Origin: Spongilla lacustris
Taxonomy: Eukaryota > Porifera > Demospongiae > Spongillida > Spongillidae
DNA length: 64,000 bases
Reading direction: 5' to 3'
Assembly (NCBI GenBank): GCA_949361645.1
Contig: OX442417.1
Location: 16,029,427 to 16,093,426 of the forward strand
Below the pieces are notes generated by a model that was given only the letters and a program-made list of their open reading frames with translations, had not been told where the DNA came from and did not search any database. Every line of letters starts with the position of its first letter. Within the stretch, counting starts at the first letter, position 1. Both the position numbers and the translations under genes were made by a program. Shown here one piece after another: positions 13,751 to 28,409 of this stretch.

Positions 13751-13846
13751 GGCACAGATATGTAGCGCATTTTGAGACCCTTTAAAACTTATGCCCGCAG
13801 GAGAAGGTGTGGCCGGACGTTTTCTGGTTACCGTAGCAACTACGGC
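13751..13846. promoter_or_regulatory. candidate bidirectional promoter
   Basis: Only 96 bp separate the ATG of the minus-strand pseudokinase gene (13750) from the proposed ATG of the plus-strand LRRC71-like gene (13847). Such spacing implies overlapping or shared promoter elements. No TATA box is apparent. Confidence 0.5.
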
Positions 13847-16800
13847 ATGGGCAAGAAGGGTAAACAGGCAAAAGATGAAGTACCTCCAGAGGAAGGTACG
13901 GGTTTATTCACTGCTATGGGGCTGGAATAAAAGGTGGCCTCCACCTCCAATCCACTCAGGTGCTGAAGGCGCCAATATCACGGGAGTGTTTGAAAACGAC
14001 TTCCCTTTGCTTTGTGCCCAGTCCGGTTTGCCCGCCATACATGTCCGCATTCAATCCAGGTGAAGAGAGCGGGATAGGTCATCTTAGCGCCCGCTTTTAA
14101 CGTGCTCATTGCTGCAACTGCTCTTAGGGAAAACCAGGTAGCCACTAGGCCTGCCGATGCCCAAGTGGAGTTCTCTGTCCTTGTGGAGGGCTTGCAGGAG
14201 GACCCATCAGCCATTCAAACACTCCACGTACGAGGTAGTTGTATTTCTCGACGAATAATGTAACGCCACTTACCATTCATCTTTCTCTTTATAAAGGCTG
14301 GCTAGTTGACGAGCGTATTGTATCGCTGTTACGCAAAGCTCTGCAATCGACTGTCTTGACCGCTCTCGAGTAAGGTTGAACATACAAAAAATCATTTCTT
14401 TTTGTTTCATTTTTTTTGTTGTTGAAAATGCACATGGTAGCTTGTGGAATACGGGTCTTGACGAGCCCGCTCTCAGCCAGCTCCCTCTACTGATCAGCGA
14501 CTTGAATTTGAAGTAACTTCCGTTCAGGTCGCTGCTGTCACGTAATATGTTTCGTTCCGTTTATTCAGGTCCTTGTCAATAGACGGGAATGATCACGTGA
14601 CTACCAAAACCTTATCGGAGCTGATCGGAACTAAGTGAGTACTGATCTTGAAGCGCGCTGTTGGCTCATTAACGCTTGAGAATGTTGCCCCACGTAGTCT
14701 TCAGAACCTCTCCCTCAAATGTTGTGGAATTTCTCACGAGCACTTATCATGTGTGGTGGCACCCTTGCAAGAAAACAAGTCATTAGCCACACTTGACCTA
14801 AGCTGTAATCACGTGGGTGATGAAGGGACGTGCCATTTGGCCAATGCCCTCAGGCTGAACAGGACACTCCTCTCACTTGCTCTGGTAAACAACCACATTG
14901 GCGACAGAGGTGCAATAGCTCTGGCAGCCATTTTGGTGCAATTTCCAATGTCACACGAGGAGATAGTGGCTCGAAGATGGCTGCTATCCCAGCGAAGAAC
15001 AGAAGATGACTTGGTGAGTTGGTATCTTCACACCTCCCCCTGATCTCCTCCTCCCCATCCCTTTTCCTCCCAATGCAGTCAGTGCCAGATGTGGAAAGGA
15101 CGGCCAGGAGGTAAGTACTGTAGAGTAGACCATTGGGAGGTAAGTACTGTAGAGTAGACCATTGGGAGATATGTACTGTACAGTAGACCATTGGGAGATA
15201 TGTACTGTACAGTAGACCATTGGGAGATATGTACTGTACAGTAGACCATTGGGAGGTAAGTACTGTACAGTAGACCATTGGGAGGTAAGTACAGTACAGT
15301 AGACCATTGGGAGGTAAGTACAGTACAGTAGACCATTGGGAGGTAAGTACTGTAGAGTAGACCATTGAATATCCTTATTGTGTGTGAAGGCTATGGTGCT
15401 TGGTGACCACATTGATGGAGATGGTGTGGTGTGTGTATGTGTTGGGAATGTGGTGATGTGTATTGATGTGGTGTGTATGTGTGTTTTTACCAATTCACCT
15501 ATATAATTGACTCAATGACAGGGTTTCTAGGTGTGTGTGTGTTTGTGTGTTTGTGTGTTTGGGGGGGGGGGTATAAGACGGATCCATATGTTTGGTTATG
15601 GTAGGGTGTTGTTAGTCTATGTTATTCCGTAACTAGTCAATTGTAGAAGAGGTATCCCTGGGCCCTTAAGGACGTTGGTCTCTGTTGTCCGCAGTCCATC
15701 AGCTATCAGCACCAACAAGGCTTCCAGCAGACTGGACAAAGAAAAGTTGTCTGCTGGGAAGACTAAGAAGGTAACCATGGCAACAGTGTTACCTGTGCAT
15801 GTGACCCGTGTGTGTCTATGTGCTATGTGTAAGGTGGGGTGGGGGTGGGTGGAGGGGGGGCCTGGGGACGTTGTGTGAGTATATGAAAATGTAACAGCAC
15901 ATGTACCCCTCCTCCTCCCCCTCCCCAACTTTCACATCATGTGCTCCAACAGAACGACTTGCGAAAAGACGAGAAGCCAAAGAAAGAAGACAAGCCAAAG
16001 AAAGGTTAGTATTTTGGTACACACAGCGCTGCAGACCTTCTCGTCCCTTTCTCTGTGTGTAGTACCAGAAGCCAAGAAGCCCAAAGGGAAGGACAGCAAG
16101 CTGGGGAGGAGGGGTACTGACCAGCCCTCTGACTCACCTCCGGTAAAAGGGGGGGGGGGGGGGAGGAAGTGGGCATGGCTTCAGTTCCATTGGATGTTTC
16201 CTGCTGCAGCTGGACATGGCGGAGCAGCCACACCCCCTCCTGGATGGGGTGGTGGACAGAGATGGGTGGCCACACCTCACAGGAAATGCTACCTTGGTTA
16301 ATTTAGCACTATCCCGTAAGCACTCCAGTGAAGGTATGCATGTCACCCCAAACACCCACACCCCCACCTCATTCCCAGGTAACGAGATCTCAGAGCTAGG
16401 GCTGAAGGCTCTGGTGGAAGCTGTGAGATACCAAGCCTGTACCAGCACCACACCTGGTATACTGCGACTGGCTATACATGTGCGTGAGCTCCTCTTTCTC
16501 CTTATTTCTCCCTCCTCCCCCATCCCATCCCTCCCTCCTCCCCATCCTCCTCCCCATCCCATCCCCATCCCTCCCTCCTCCTCATCCCATCCCCATCCCT
16601 CCCTCCTCCCCACCCCCTTCCCTCCCTCCTCCTCATCCCCTTCCCTCCCTCCTCTCCATCCCCTTCCCTCCCTCCTCCTCATCCCTTCCCTCCCTCCTCC
16701 CCATCCCCTTCCCTCCCTCCTCCTCATCCCCTTCCCTCCCTCCTCCCCATCCCCTTCCCTCTCTCTTCTGATCTCAAGTTTTCTTCTCTCTCAGCACAAT

Positions 16801-16932
16801 GCCACGCCCCCTTCGTGCCAGCTTGCAACAGAGCTGGATTCACTGCTGACCTTGAGAGACCCTCTAAGAACACCTGACCCTCTAAGAACACCTGCAGAGC
16901 AGGTCACGGGCAACGACAAGCTAACATCATAA
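13847..16932 (+). CDS. LRRC71-like leucine-rich-repeat protein
   Basis: Fourteen exons: 13847-13895, 13960-14025, 14088-14234, 14297-14369, 14441-14512, 14569-14634, 14698-15013, 15079-15110, 15695-15770, 15953-16004, 16063-16142, 16210-16315, 16379-16479, 16795-16932; all phases agree, giving 457 residues. The order of features follows LRRC71: FENDFPLLC near the start, RGWLVDERIVSLL, a block of leucine-rich repeats (LATLDLSCNHVGDEG, LRLNRTLLSLALVNNHIGDRG), the landmark MSHEEIVARRWLL, a lysine-rich linker (KPKKEDKPKK), then a last repeat (NATLVNLALS, NEISELGLKALVEAV, GILRLAIH). The family is little studied and is linked to ciliated cells and testis. Most 5' introns are only 55-75 bp. The donor at 14025 is the weakest call; a stronger-looking site at 14059 would leave a 28-bp intron and the wrong phase. 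The start Met is also tentative. Confidence 0.85.
15111..15366 (+). repeat. 29-bp minisatellite starting at a splice donor
   Basis: About nine units of 29 bp begin at the donor of the LRRC71-like exon ending at 15110. Several units end in GGGAG followed by GTAAGTACTG, repeating a consensus 5' splice site. Confidence 0.92.
16490..16770. repeat. CT-rich minisatellite in an intron
   Basis: TCCCTCCTCC/CCATCCCC repeats fill the last intron of the LRRC71-like gene. Long open frames here arise from low complexity. Confidence 0.9.
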
Positions 16933-17132
16933 GACATTGTGTAAACAAAGGGTTAAAAAACCATGTGTGATAATAGCATATATATATATATATCCAGTGG
17001 GATATAGAACAAAATTTAAAACCCACACTTGGTGGTACCCACACATACACACACACATGCACATACACACACACACACCACCACCACATACATACATACA
17101 TACATACATACATACATACACATATACATGGA

Positions 17133-19861
<2,729 letters not shown>

Positions 19862-21320
19862 GATGCTCTCTCTCCTCGGCCCTGGAACAATATATTACAA
19901 TGCCATGGGTACGAACTAAAACCTCACCCTGGATCACGTGATCAAACCAAAAATAAAATCACAGTGCAAACTTTTAAGTGTACGCGTACATGTATGTAGC
20001 GTATTTTGCAGCAGTGCGGTTTTTGTAATCATGTTGCCCAAATGATTCGAACATACATTCCACGAGACACGCCGACACGTTACCGAACACGCATCGCATC
20101 ACCAAAAATGTCTTTGAAACACGAGATGCCCACTTGTTCAATGCACCATCTGCTATTCGTTGAGTGCATGTACACGGTTCATTAGCTACGTCCGATGATT
20201 AGATTGTTAAATTGCATACCAAATGCTGCGCACAACTTCGAGTGTGGAGTAGATGTATATTTCCAATCATGAATACACAAAGGTTTAGAGATTAGAAAAA
20301 GTAATCGTTCACTGGAGGCACGATCACCAACGTGCTGAATTATGTTTGATAGAAATGCAATGCTGCGCGCGACTCTTGCCTTACGTATGATCACGTGACA
20401 CACGTTGGCATTTCAAGGACGTAGAGCTGAAAGGAGCGGCACAGCAATAGATTATTTTAAGGACACTATATGGCTGATGACTACAGAAATCAGTTGTGTG
20501 TTTCGCTTTAAACCTCGCTTTGTATTGCGTCTAGCTCACTTCAGTCGAGTCACTTGTTATAGACTTCCTCGATTATACTATAGCGTTAGTATAAAAACGA
20601 CGAGTCAAAATCATCTCGCTACTTCAAAGTATTAATATCTAAAGATATATATACTTACTGAGCCATCAGGCTAAACAGAACACTGCATGGGAAAAGCCAT
20701 CACCATAGCATATATACTTCGGAGAAACATGAGAGAGCATCCGCTGTACACAAGTAAACAAGCCGCCAGACCACGCGAAAGACCGCAGCGTGCGCGGAAG
20801 CAGAAAATGCAATGCATGCAAAATCCTAAGGCCATATTGTCAGTCATGCCGGCTGATCCCATACATTTATGGCGTTGCTCTTGCATCTATAATTATAGCA
20901 CAATCTCAGTTCCCGATAATACATGTACATAAGCGTACAGGTGATTGTACTGATGCACATACGTGACCGGTTATATATATAATATTATATATATATATAT
21001 AAAGTCAAGACTAATCGACACGATAGAGTATTCATTATTCCATCGCCATGGAAATGCAATACCAAAAAAAAAAAGAATCGTGCTCACGAGATAGAAAAGG
21101 CCTATACATGTAGCTTTAAAAATCAACTTAGCTAAATTTAGAACTAGGCCTTTTCCATCACGTGAGCATGATTCGTGATCAGCTATCCTCTTGAAGGCTT
21201 CTCTTGTATAGGAGTAGGCAAATGGTATGGCTATTTTGTGGCTTTTCTTAGCCTAATTGTCTTGCGGTTTTATCACGAATCAGAGTCCTGTACGCCGCAT
21301 ATTTGGCAGAAGTATATTGA
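19862..21320. other. upstream/intergenic, no gene seen
   Basis: Contains the putative 5' flank of the G-alpha gene starting at 19861, an AT microsatellite near 20975-21000 and an imperfect inverted repeat at 21073-21176 (GAATCGTGCTCACG against CGTGAGCATGATTC, with AAAGGCCTA against TAGGCCTTT). No coding sequence is recognised. Confidence 0.6.
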
Positions 21321-21570
21321 AACAAGATATAAAAACATTCTCTCTGAGAAAGTTAGTGGTATATAGGATTTGAAGGCAATGGTGGTGTAAAAAGGAAGGG
21401 AACAAGGGATCAACGATGGTACAAATTTTTGAATAGTTATATTTAGCACTTTCGTAGTATGTATAAATTTTACATTGCCAAATATAGGACTATTCAAAAA
21501 ATTTGTACCATCATTGATCCCTTGTTATATACCACTAACTTTCTCAGAGAGAATGTTTTTATATCTTGTT
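21321..21570. mobile_element. palindromic MITE, family P copy 2
   Basis: Near-perfect palindrome with outer arms AACAAGATATAAAAACATTC and their reverse complement; inner arms share GGATTTGAAGGCAATGGTGG with the other copies. No coding content. Confidence 0.9.
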
Positions 21571-22395
21571 ATAAGTACAATGTACAATGTGTGACAAAAT
21601 CCAGCCGTTGTAATTCCCATGTTTATTGCCTAGCAACACAATGTTTACAATTATGTTACATTTGCAGCTGTTCTAGATCGAAACTCGCGCGCCAAGCTTT
21701 GCCTCTTAGAAGCTCGTTTCTCGTCTGAGTTCAGTTCATAACGCCGCCTCTTAGAAGTTCGCACCGCCACCTCTTAGAAGCTCGGTTCGACTCCAGATTT
21801 GCTATGTACATATCACGAGCAGACGCCCACCTTTGTTCAGCATCAGCATCGTACCGAACTTGGGAGGACTCTAACTCATAGTCTCGATTTAGGACGTATT
21901 CCTCGTGTCGCTTTTTTCTCCTCTTTCGTTCCCGTGAAGGCATTTTGACAACGCCAATAATGGTACCATAAATGTCTAATTATACGTATAGGTATTGTCA
22001 TGGAAACGCTTTTGTCCTCGGACGTAATTATTGCTTCATACCAAACATGTATATCTGACATCAAGGGGCAGTCGGTAGGATTTTTCTAGATTTTTTGGTG
22101 TAACTGGCGCTCTTTAAAACCTTTCCTATCACGAGTTATACTCACCCATAAAGACGACTATGGACAAATCAAGGTCTGAGAACGAGAACTACGACCTTTT
22201 TTGTTCTCTTAAACTAAACGGTTTGGCGACTTGAACAAAGTATGAAAATGATCGTCTTTCCATTGTCGCTCGATAGCAATAAAGAGCTACACTATCCGTT
22301 TCTCGGTTCGTGAGTTATACGCGAATCGCGTATTTTTAATGATTTCATGATACGGCACAAATCCTATATGAGAGTTACTGCCGTAACTCTCGATA
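21571..22395 (-). mobile_element. composite repeat block A with basic coiled-coil ORF remnant
   Basis: This block is repeated as 23040-24246. The minus-strand frame 21731-21943 encodes a 70-residue, Arg/Glu/Lys-rich peptide beginning MPSRERKRRKKRHEEY, with RDMYIANLESNRASKRW. Arg-Ala-Ser-Lys-Arg type repeats like these are common at the N-terminus of Helitron-like and related transposon proteins in sponges; this is a resemblance only, because no Rep or helicase domain is present. A perfect 9-bp-stem hairpin, GAGAGTTAC-TGCC-GTAACTCTC, closes the block at the right. Confidence 0.5.
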
Positions 22396-22680
22396 AGTTT
22401 GGGTTATATAGGAATCAAATAGGATAAGTATATACATGTACAGCCGATATCGCTTTAATATCAGTGGGAAATGTCTCTCATGCACTGCATGCAGCAAATA
22501 CCTGTCTGGCATTGTCATGCGTGTTATAACTTCATGAAGCATATCTTGCATGCATGTGGATTATGCTTTATACCTTACACAGCGGGATAATATGTGATTC
22601 GATTTCATATATTATGTATATGCGTGGCAGACTGGCAGGCCTATATACATGTACATGCATGTATATACATCGCATAATGT

Positions 22681-22959
22681 ACAAGATATAAAAAACATTC
22701 TCTCTGAGAAAGTTATTGGTATATAGGATTTGAAGGCAATGGTGGTGTAAAAAGAAAGGGAACAAGGGATTCAGTGGAGATACAATGATTATTCCTATAT
22801 TTAGCAACATAATTGTAATGGCGTTCTATACAGTGCTAAATATAGGAATAATCATTGTATCTCCACTGAATCCCTTGTTCCCTTTCTTTTTACACCACCA
22901 TTGCCTTCAAATCCTATATACCAATAACTTTCTCAGAGAGAATGTTTTTTATATCTTGT
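22681..22959. mobile_element. palindromic MITE, family P copy 3
   Basis: Very well matched inverted arms from ACAAGATATAAAAAACATTC to GAATGTTTTTTATATCTTGT. It occupies the same place relative to block B as copy 2 does to block A. Confidence 0.92.
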
Positions 22960-23039
22960 TTCATTCATTTTTTCTAAATAAGTGACTACTAGTATATAGG
23001 TATACATGTAGTACAATGTAGAAGTAACTGAATACGATT

Positions 23040-24246
23040 GTACGATAAAATCCAGCCGTTGTAATTCCCACGTTTATTGCCTAACAACACATATTAATGT
23101 TTACAGTTACTGATGTTACATTTGCAGCTGTTCCATTAGTTCGAAACTCGCGCGCCAAGCTTTCCCTCTTAGAAGCTCGTTTCTCGTCTGAGTTCAGTTC
23201 ATAACGTCGCTTCCTAGAAGCTCGCACCGCAACAGAATTCTTTTCCTGTTGCCACCTCTTAGAAGCTCGGTTCGACTCCAGATTTGCTCTGTACATATCA
23301 CGAGCAGACGCCCGCCTTTGTTCAGCATCAGCATCGTACCGAACTCGGGAGGACTCATGGGCGCCCCCAGCTTTTCTGGAAGGGGAGGGGGGGGCCAGGA
23401 TAGGGCAAGGAGGGCGCCATTTGACAGCCGTGAATACGTTGTCCGCTTTCGGCCGATTTAACGAGCGGGGGGGGGGGGGGGGGGAGGGGGGGGGGAGGGG
23501 GGTGCTATCCGCTTTCGTCCGATTCAATCCGATCCAGTCATTCAATCAGTGGGTAGAGGGTACTGAACTTTTATTACAAGGGGGACGCCCTTGACTGACT
23601 CTAACTCATAGTCTCGATTTAGGAGGTATTCCTCTCGTCGCTTAGCTTTCCTCATTCGTAGCCGTAAAGGCATTTTGACAAAAACAACTTCGCTAGCTAA
23701 AAGTGGTGAGCAAACTAAAAACACAAATGAAACTCACATCTGTTCCATACCAATCATACACAATCCACAATTCTGAAGCATTGTCATGGAAACGGTTTTA
23801 ATATAGCTAACTCTCTATATTACGTAGCGATTACGTACTGATATCTTGGCGCGCGAGAACAGCTGCAAATTACGTATATTGGTTACATACTTTATTTATA
23901 AATCTGATACCTGAAGATGTATTGTCAGAATTTTCTACGATTTTTGGTGTAACTGGCGCTCTTTAAAACCTTTCCTATCTCGAGTTATACTCACCCATAA
24001 AGACGACTATGGACAAATCATGGCCTGGGAACGAGAACTACGACCTTCTTTGTTCTCTTAAAGTAAATGGTCTAGCGACTTGAACAAACCATGCAAATGA
24101 TCGTCTTTCCATTGTGGATCGATAGCAATAAAGAGCTACACTATCCGTTTCTCGGTTCGTGCGTTATACGCGGGACGCGTTTTTAAAATGATATTCATGA
24201 TACGACACAAATCCTATATGAGAGTTACTGCCGTAACTCTCGATAA
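23040..24246 (-). mobile_element. composite repeat block B with split coiled-coil ORF remnant
   Basis: Second copy of block A. The minus-strand peptide starts at 23673 (MPLRLRMRKAKRREEY) and resumes after an insertion with SSRVRYDADAEQRRASARDM, continuing to 23081 with SRKRRYELNSDEKRASKRES. The frame is interrupted by a nested 240-bp element (23357-23598). The same hairpin as in block A lies at the right end near 24220-24245. A Helitron-type origin is a guess based on the repetitive basic peptide. Confidence 0.5.
23357..23598. mobile_element. nested MITE with oligo-G core
   Basis: Absent from block A at the matching point, which reads GGACTCTAACTC. Its ends TCATGGGCGCCCCC and GGGGGACGCCCTTGA are inverted. 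It contains long G runs near 23466-23505 and copies of CCGCTTTCGNCCGATT. Confidence 0.65.
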
Positions 24247-24616
24247 ACCCACAATTTTAATAACGTATAGCACCACGCTTTAAAAAAAAACTTTTCTATA
24301 ATCTTTGCTGCGATCATTTGAACTCCGCCCACCTTCTCAGTCGGCAGTTGCATACAAGTTAAATTAAACATGCACAACAGATATATTTAATTCAGTCCAT
24401 CCAATTAAGCGAAATACACTGTCTGAGTTGGGCAAACTATATATCTTTATTAGCAGTTGGTTTCTATGGATTAATAGCTGACCGAGAAATTCTACGTATA
24501 CTGCGTGATTATTACACTCAATGCTGAACAGCTATAATTAAACCACTTAGCATAAATTATATTAGTGTAAAGCTACAATTTTTACCAGTTATGCATTACC
24601 GTAATCGCACTGCCTT

Positions 24617-24808
24617 CACAGCAAAAAAAAACTTGACGCATCAAATCAATTATTGATTTCACAACGGATTTTTAAAATCAATTGTTAAATCAATGCATGA
24701 TTTGATAGTAAAATCAAGTGCACTTGATTTGCGATTGATTCTAAATACTGCATGTGAATCAAACCAATTGTGAATCAATAATTGATTTGACGCGTTTTTT
24801 TTGCTGTG
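24617..24808. mobile_element. small TIR element (MITE)
   Basis: CACAGCAAAAAAAA at the left and its counterpart TTTTTTTTGCTGTG at the right, followed inward by ATCAAATCAATTATTGATTT and its reverse complement. About 190 bp, AT-rich, non-coding. Confidence 0.75.
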
Positions 24809-25396
24809 TTCCGCTACAGCTAACATTTGTGTTTGGGATTCTATCTGTATATAGAGTGACGCTGTATACAATATCTGTGCACTGCCGGGATGTCTCAAAG
24901 AAACGTGGATTTCACGCAGGGTTAAAGTGCTTTTTCAACTGAAGAGTTTCTAGGGATATACACGCATGCACGTTTTCAAACCCAACTATTTCACACTGAT
25001 CAGTTCAGTCAAGGAAAACTGTGCCGGGGGCGCTGGAAAGAGCTGTTCGCTTCCAATTGAATCAACCAGAGATGATATATAGAGGGATTGGAACGAATCA
25101 CGTGCGCCATAGACTTCAGCAATTTTAGCCGGCGCGACCGGCGTCCTATCCTTGCACGCGTGAATCGCACCTACGTTGACCAAAAATGGGGGTGGAATTG
25201 AAGGCTTGAATAGAAGTCTTGAATGTCGCAAGGTAATGAAACACGCCCTCTCAAGTTTAAATAAAGTAGTCGATAGACGATCCACTAAAGATTCATTGAA
25301 TCTTATAGGTTCGATTTTGCTAGGCCATTTTTACTTTTGGGGGCCGAGAATCTGTCGATCTAGAAGAACTGTCCTCGCCATTATTTGTGTATATAA

Positions 25397-26039
25397 TACC
25401 GCGTTTACACGACGATGGCGCGGTACGGAACGGCTCAGCATGGCACGGTACGGCACTGTTATCGAGTAACGTTTACACGCGTTTGTGGCTATGTGGTATA
25501 GAATGGTTTTTTAAAAAGCAATTCCGTAATTAACTACAATTATTGCCAGAAATCAAAATGGATGACTTGTTTACAATGTTCCGTGCAATCGAGAAAAGGA
25601 GGCATCAGACGCACAAAAGAAGGAGAGCGATTATATTTTCTCGTTTTTCTCGTAACATACACAATACTATGGCAATGGCCATCCAATACACCTCAAATGG
25701 CCTCAGTGTTGTACACCAGTAGATTTTTTTTTTACAGCTTTCCAGTTGCACTTGTATCGATTCTTCTCCCCAAATATCTTTATCAGCCATTTGTTTCGTC
25801 CAATCCGCCATTTTAATACTATGGAAACCAGTTCTACGCATGCTCAATTGCTATCATATCCCGATCTACCACAATCGAGCCGTGCCGTGCCAGGTAGTCC
25901 GATTATTGCAACCGTGCTGGCTCGGCACGGTACTTCACGGTTTTGACAGGGTTTGCACGTCAAATTTAACCGAACCGTACTGTGCCGAGCCGTACCGTAT
26001 CGTGCTGGCACGGAAAAATTGTGTCGTGTAAACGGGGTA
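25397..26039. mobile_element. 643-bp non-autonomous element with TAA flanks
   Basis: Termini TACCGCGTTTACACGAC and GTCGTGTAAACGGGGTA are inverted and the element is flanked by TAA on both sides. Subterminal CGGTACGG/CCGTACCG motifs repeat near both ends. TAA duplications and GTTTACACG termini are typical of PIF/Harbinger MITEs; no transposase is encoded. Confidence 0.65.
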
Positions 26040-27158
26040 TAATGCTCATAGTCTATTACGCCGGTGCCCATCGCTATGTAGTTTGCGTCATGTATAGTAT
26101 CAGTCTTCGCTGTGACGTTTGGGGTACCCTTACTCTCTGGGGGAGCCACAGCGTTGTGTTACGATGGTGGCTGGTTTTGATCCGTAGCATGTTTCTAAGG
26201 GTAATCCACGTAAGGCACGTTCCATTTGTTCAGTGAATTTCTTCAAAGGTGATGGATGGGCAGAAGAAAATCGAAGCTTCGGCACATACATCAGTAATAA
26301 ATTCGCTCGGTGTCTCCTTCCCTTTGTCCCATTTCACTGGTGGCATGGACGGCAAGGCTTGGTACGATCGTTGACCATGCTGAGTGCGCTGAATAAAGGG
26401 TCCGGCACACTCCCTCCATCCTGGGTGATTTAAGTTCTCTTGTAAGGATTCGTTCGAGGAATGCGCGCGTTGATTAGTGATGATTGGCCCCGTTTCCAAA
26501 TCCCTCTATGTATATTATCTCTGAATCAACTCTGTGATAACATAGGCACTGGTATGTATAAGCTACATAATCAAAGTTATTAACACCCAATTAATACCGT
26601 ACTGTGAACCCTTACAAGTTAAGATAACCTCAATCTAGAGTGAGATTTTTTTCTGATTGCCCGTTCTATCCATGCGGTAGCTTGTAAAATACCTCGAGTG
26701 CGAACAACACATTCGTCAATAATCACACCCAAGAGTCTCCACTTGTTTCAGGCTCATTTTTATCCCTCCAAACCTGCAGTTATACTCTAGCCTTGCTGCA
26801 TTCCCCGCGTACGCGCATTTAAGACGGTGACCAAGGCGAAATTTTCTTCCTATATCACGCAACTTTGGTACAGCATGCACAGCTCAAATACACTGATATA
26901 TAGCTTGTTAACGCCACATGCACACTGTCGGCTTCGCCGCTCTTTCTTGTACTGCTCACCTTAAAAAGTCTTTGTGTTCTCCACAAACAACGCAAAAGGG
27001 TTTTTACGTGGGTCAGTCACTATATCCGCGTGCAATTCTGGGAATATTGTGACAACCGCGTAGTTAACCTTACTGTTAACCACAACATCCATACATAATG
27101 CCACGCGCGCATGCGCAATACAATGCACTTATATACCAGCTACAGCACGTGAGGACCC
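26040..27158. other. no gene seen
   Basis: Unique-looking sequence without recognisable coding, RNA or repeat content, ending at the assembly gap. Confidence 0.5.
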
Positions 27159-27358
27159 NNNNNNNNNNNNNNNNNNNNNNNNNNNNNNNNNNNNNNNNNN
27201 NNNNNNNNNNNNNNNNNNNNNNNNNNNNNNNNNNNNNNNNNNNNNNNNNNNNNNNNNNNNNNNNNNNNNNNNNNNNNNNNNNNNNNNNNNNNNNNNNNNN
27301 NNNNNNNNNNNNNNNNNNNNNNNNNNNNNNNNNNNNNNNNNNNNNNNNNNNNNNNNNN
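27159..27358. other. assembly gap (200 N)
   Basis: Run of exactly 200 undetermined bases, the usual size for a gap of unknown length. Frames crossing it are not evidence of coding. Confidence 0.99.
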
Positions 27359-27602
27359 GGAAATACAACAGTGCAGCTGAAGCACGTCGAGCATCTTTTA
27401 CCCCTTTTGTTGTATCTACTGATGGAATGCTGGGTAGAGAGGTGAATTTCTTACTAAAAAGGTTAGCCCAAAGCATAAGCATTAAATGGGAGAAACCACA
27501 GGGGCAAACTACAGGATGGCTGCGTGCAAAGCTGAGTTTTGCAATACTTCGAGCAACAAATCTTTGCAGGCTTGCGTGGTTCTCGCACCAAGTGGAGAAG
27601 TA
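27359..27602 (+). pseudogene. retroelement C-terminal fragment
   Basis: Translation in one plus-strand frame gives RRASFTPFVVSTDGMLGRE, NFLLKRLAQSISIKWEKPQG and WLRAKLSFAILRATNLCRL before a stop. This resembles the short domain found downstream of reverse transcriptase in sponge and cnidarian retroelements ('GSF.PLV..T.G..G.E', '..L....RL.FALLR'). The upstream part is lost in the gap. No catalytic domain is visible. Confidence 0.5.
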
Positions 27603-28409
27603 GTGTTGGAATGGATGATGGTGCTGGGCTACCGGCAGAATTGCCAAAATCAAATTAAAACTTTTATTCTTTTGTTCTGTCATTTTGTTGTTTATGTTTC
27701 CTCTTTTACTGTTATCATTATTATTTATGTATAATTAAATACATGCTCAATAACTGTCAAAATTTATTAAAAAGTTAATATGCGTCACGGATATTGTGTA
27801 AACTAAAGTGTATGCTCGAACTATGTGTTCCTCTATAAAGTAGTGAATAAACTGTCTCCGATGTTTGTTAATAAGCTTCGAGTCCACCATGAATTGGAAA
27901 TACCGTAATTCAATGATTTTAAAACCCAATGTGATTGTCACACCGAAACAGCCGACTCTAGCGATGATGTAATCAACATCCGCTGCTGTGTTAGTCTCGT
28001 ACCCAGACCCTCTTACCGCAGCTACTCGGAAAGTGGGGACAGTTGGGTAATGTGGCTGCATGTGTAATGTGAGGACAATGCTACTGGTCGACGGCCTTTT
28101 TAGTGCGTAGTTGGAATTCCAATGTAATTTTGGCAATTGGAATATGCTACATCTTGTCCTTAAAAATTCCGGCGCACGTACTAGTTAATGGAAACGATCA
28201 CCAGTACATGTACGCCCTATAGATTATTTTTAATGGTCTGGGCGCTGGCATGAGTGCATTTTTTTTGTGACCGCATATTTGTGGCCACGCATATTTGACG
28301 TGCTTTGAGCTTATTATATTGATAGGCAGGTACACGTAGTTCGTCTGCTCTCATAGTGCTCCCCAAGACCATTCTACGTCTACTCTTGTCAACCCGATTG
28401 CTAGCGAGG
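27603..28409. other. upstream/intergenic, no gene seen
   Basis: AT-rich 5' flank of the G-alpha gene starting at 28410; nothing recognised. Confidence 0.5.

Noticed and set aside
15111..15366. CRISPR-like spaced repeat
   Set aside because: Repeats are contiguous without unique spacers and the genome is eukaryotic.
14984..15493. 169-codon minus-strand frames rich in STVQYLPPNGL
   Set aside because: They translate the 29-bp array within the LRRC71-like intron.
27098..27683. Frames crossing the N run
   Set aside because: They consist mostly of undetermined residues over an assembly gap.
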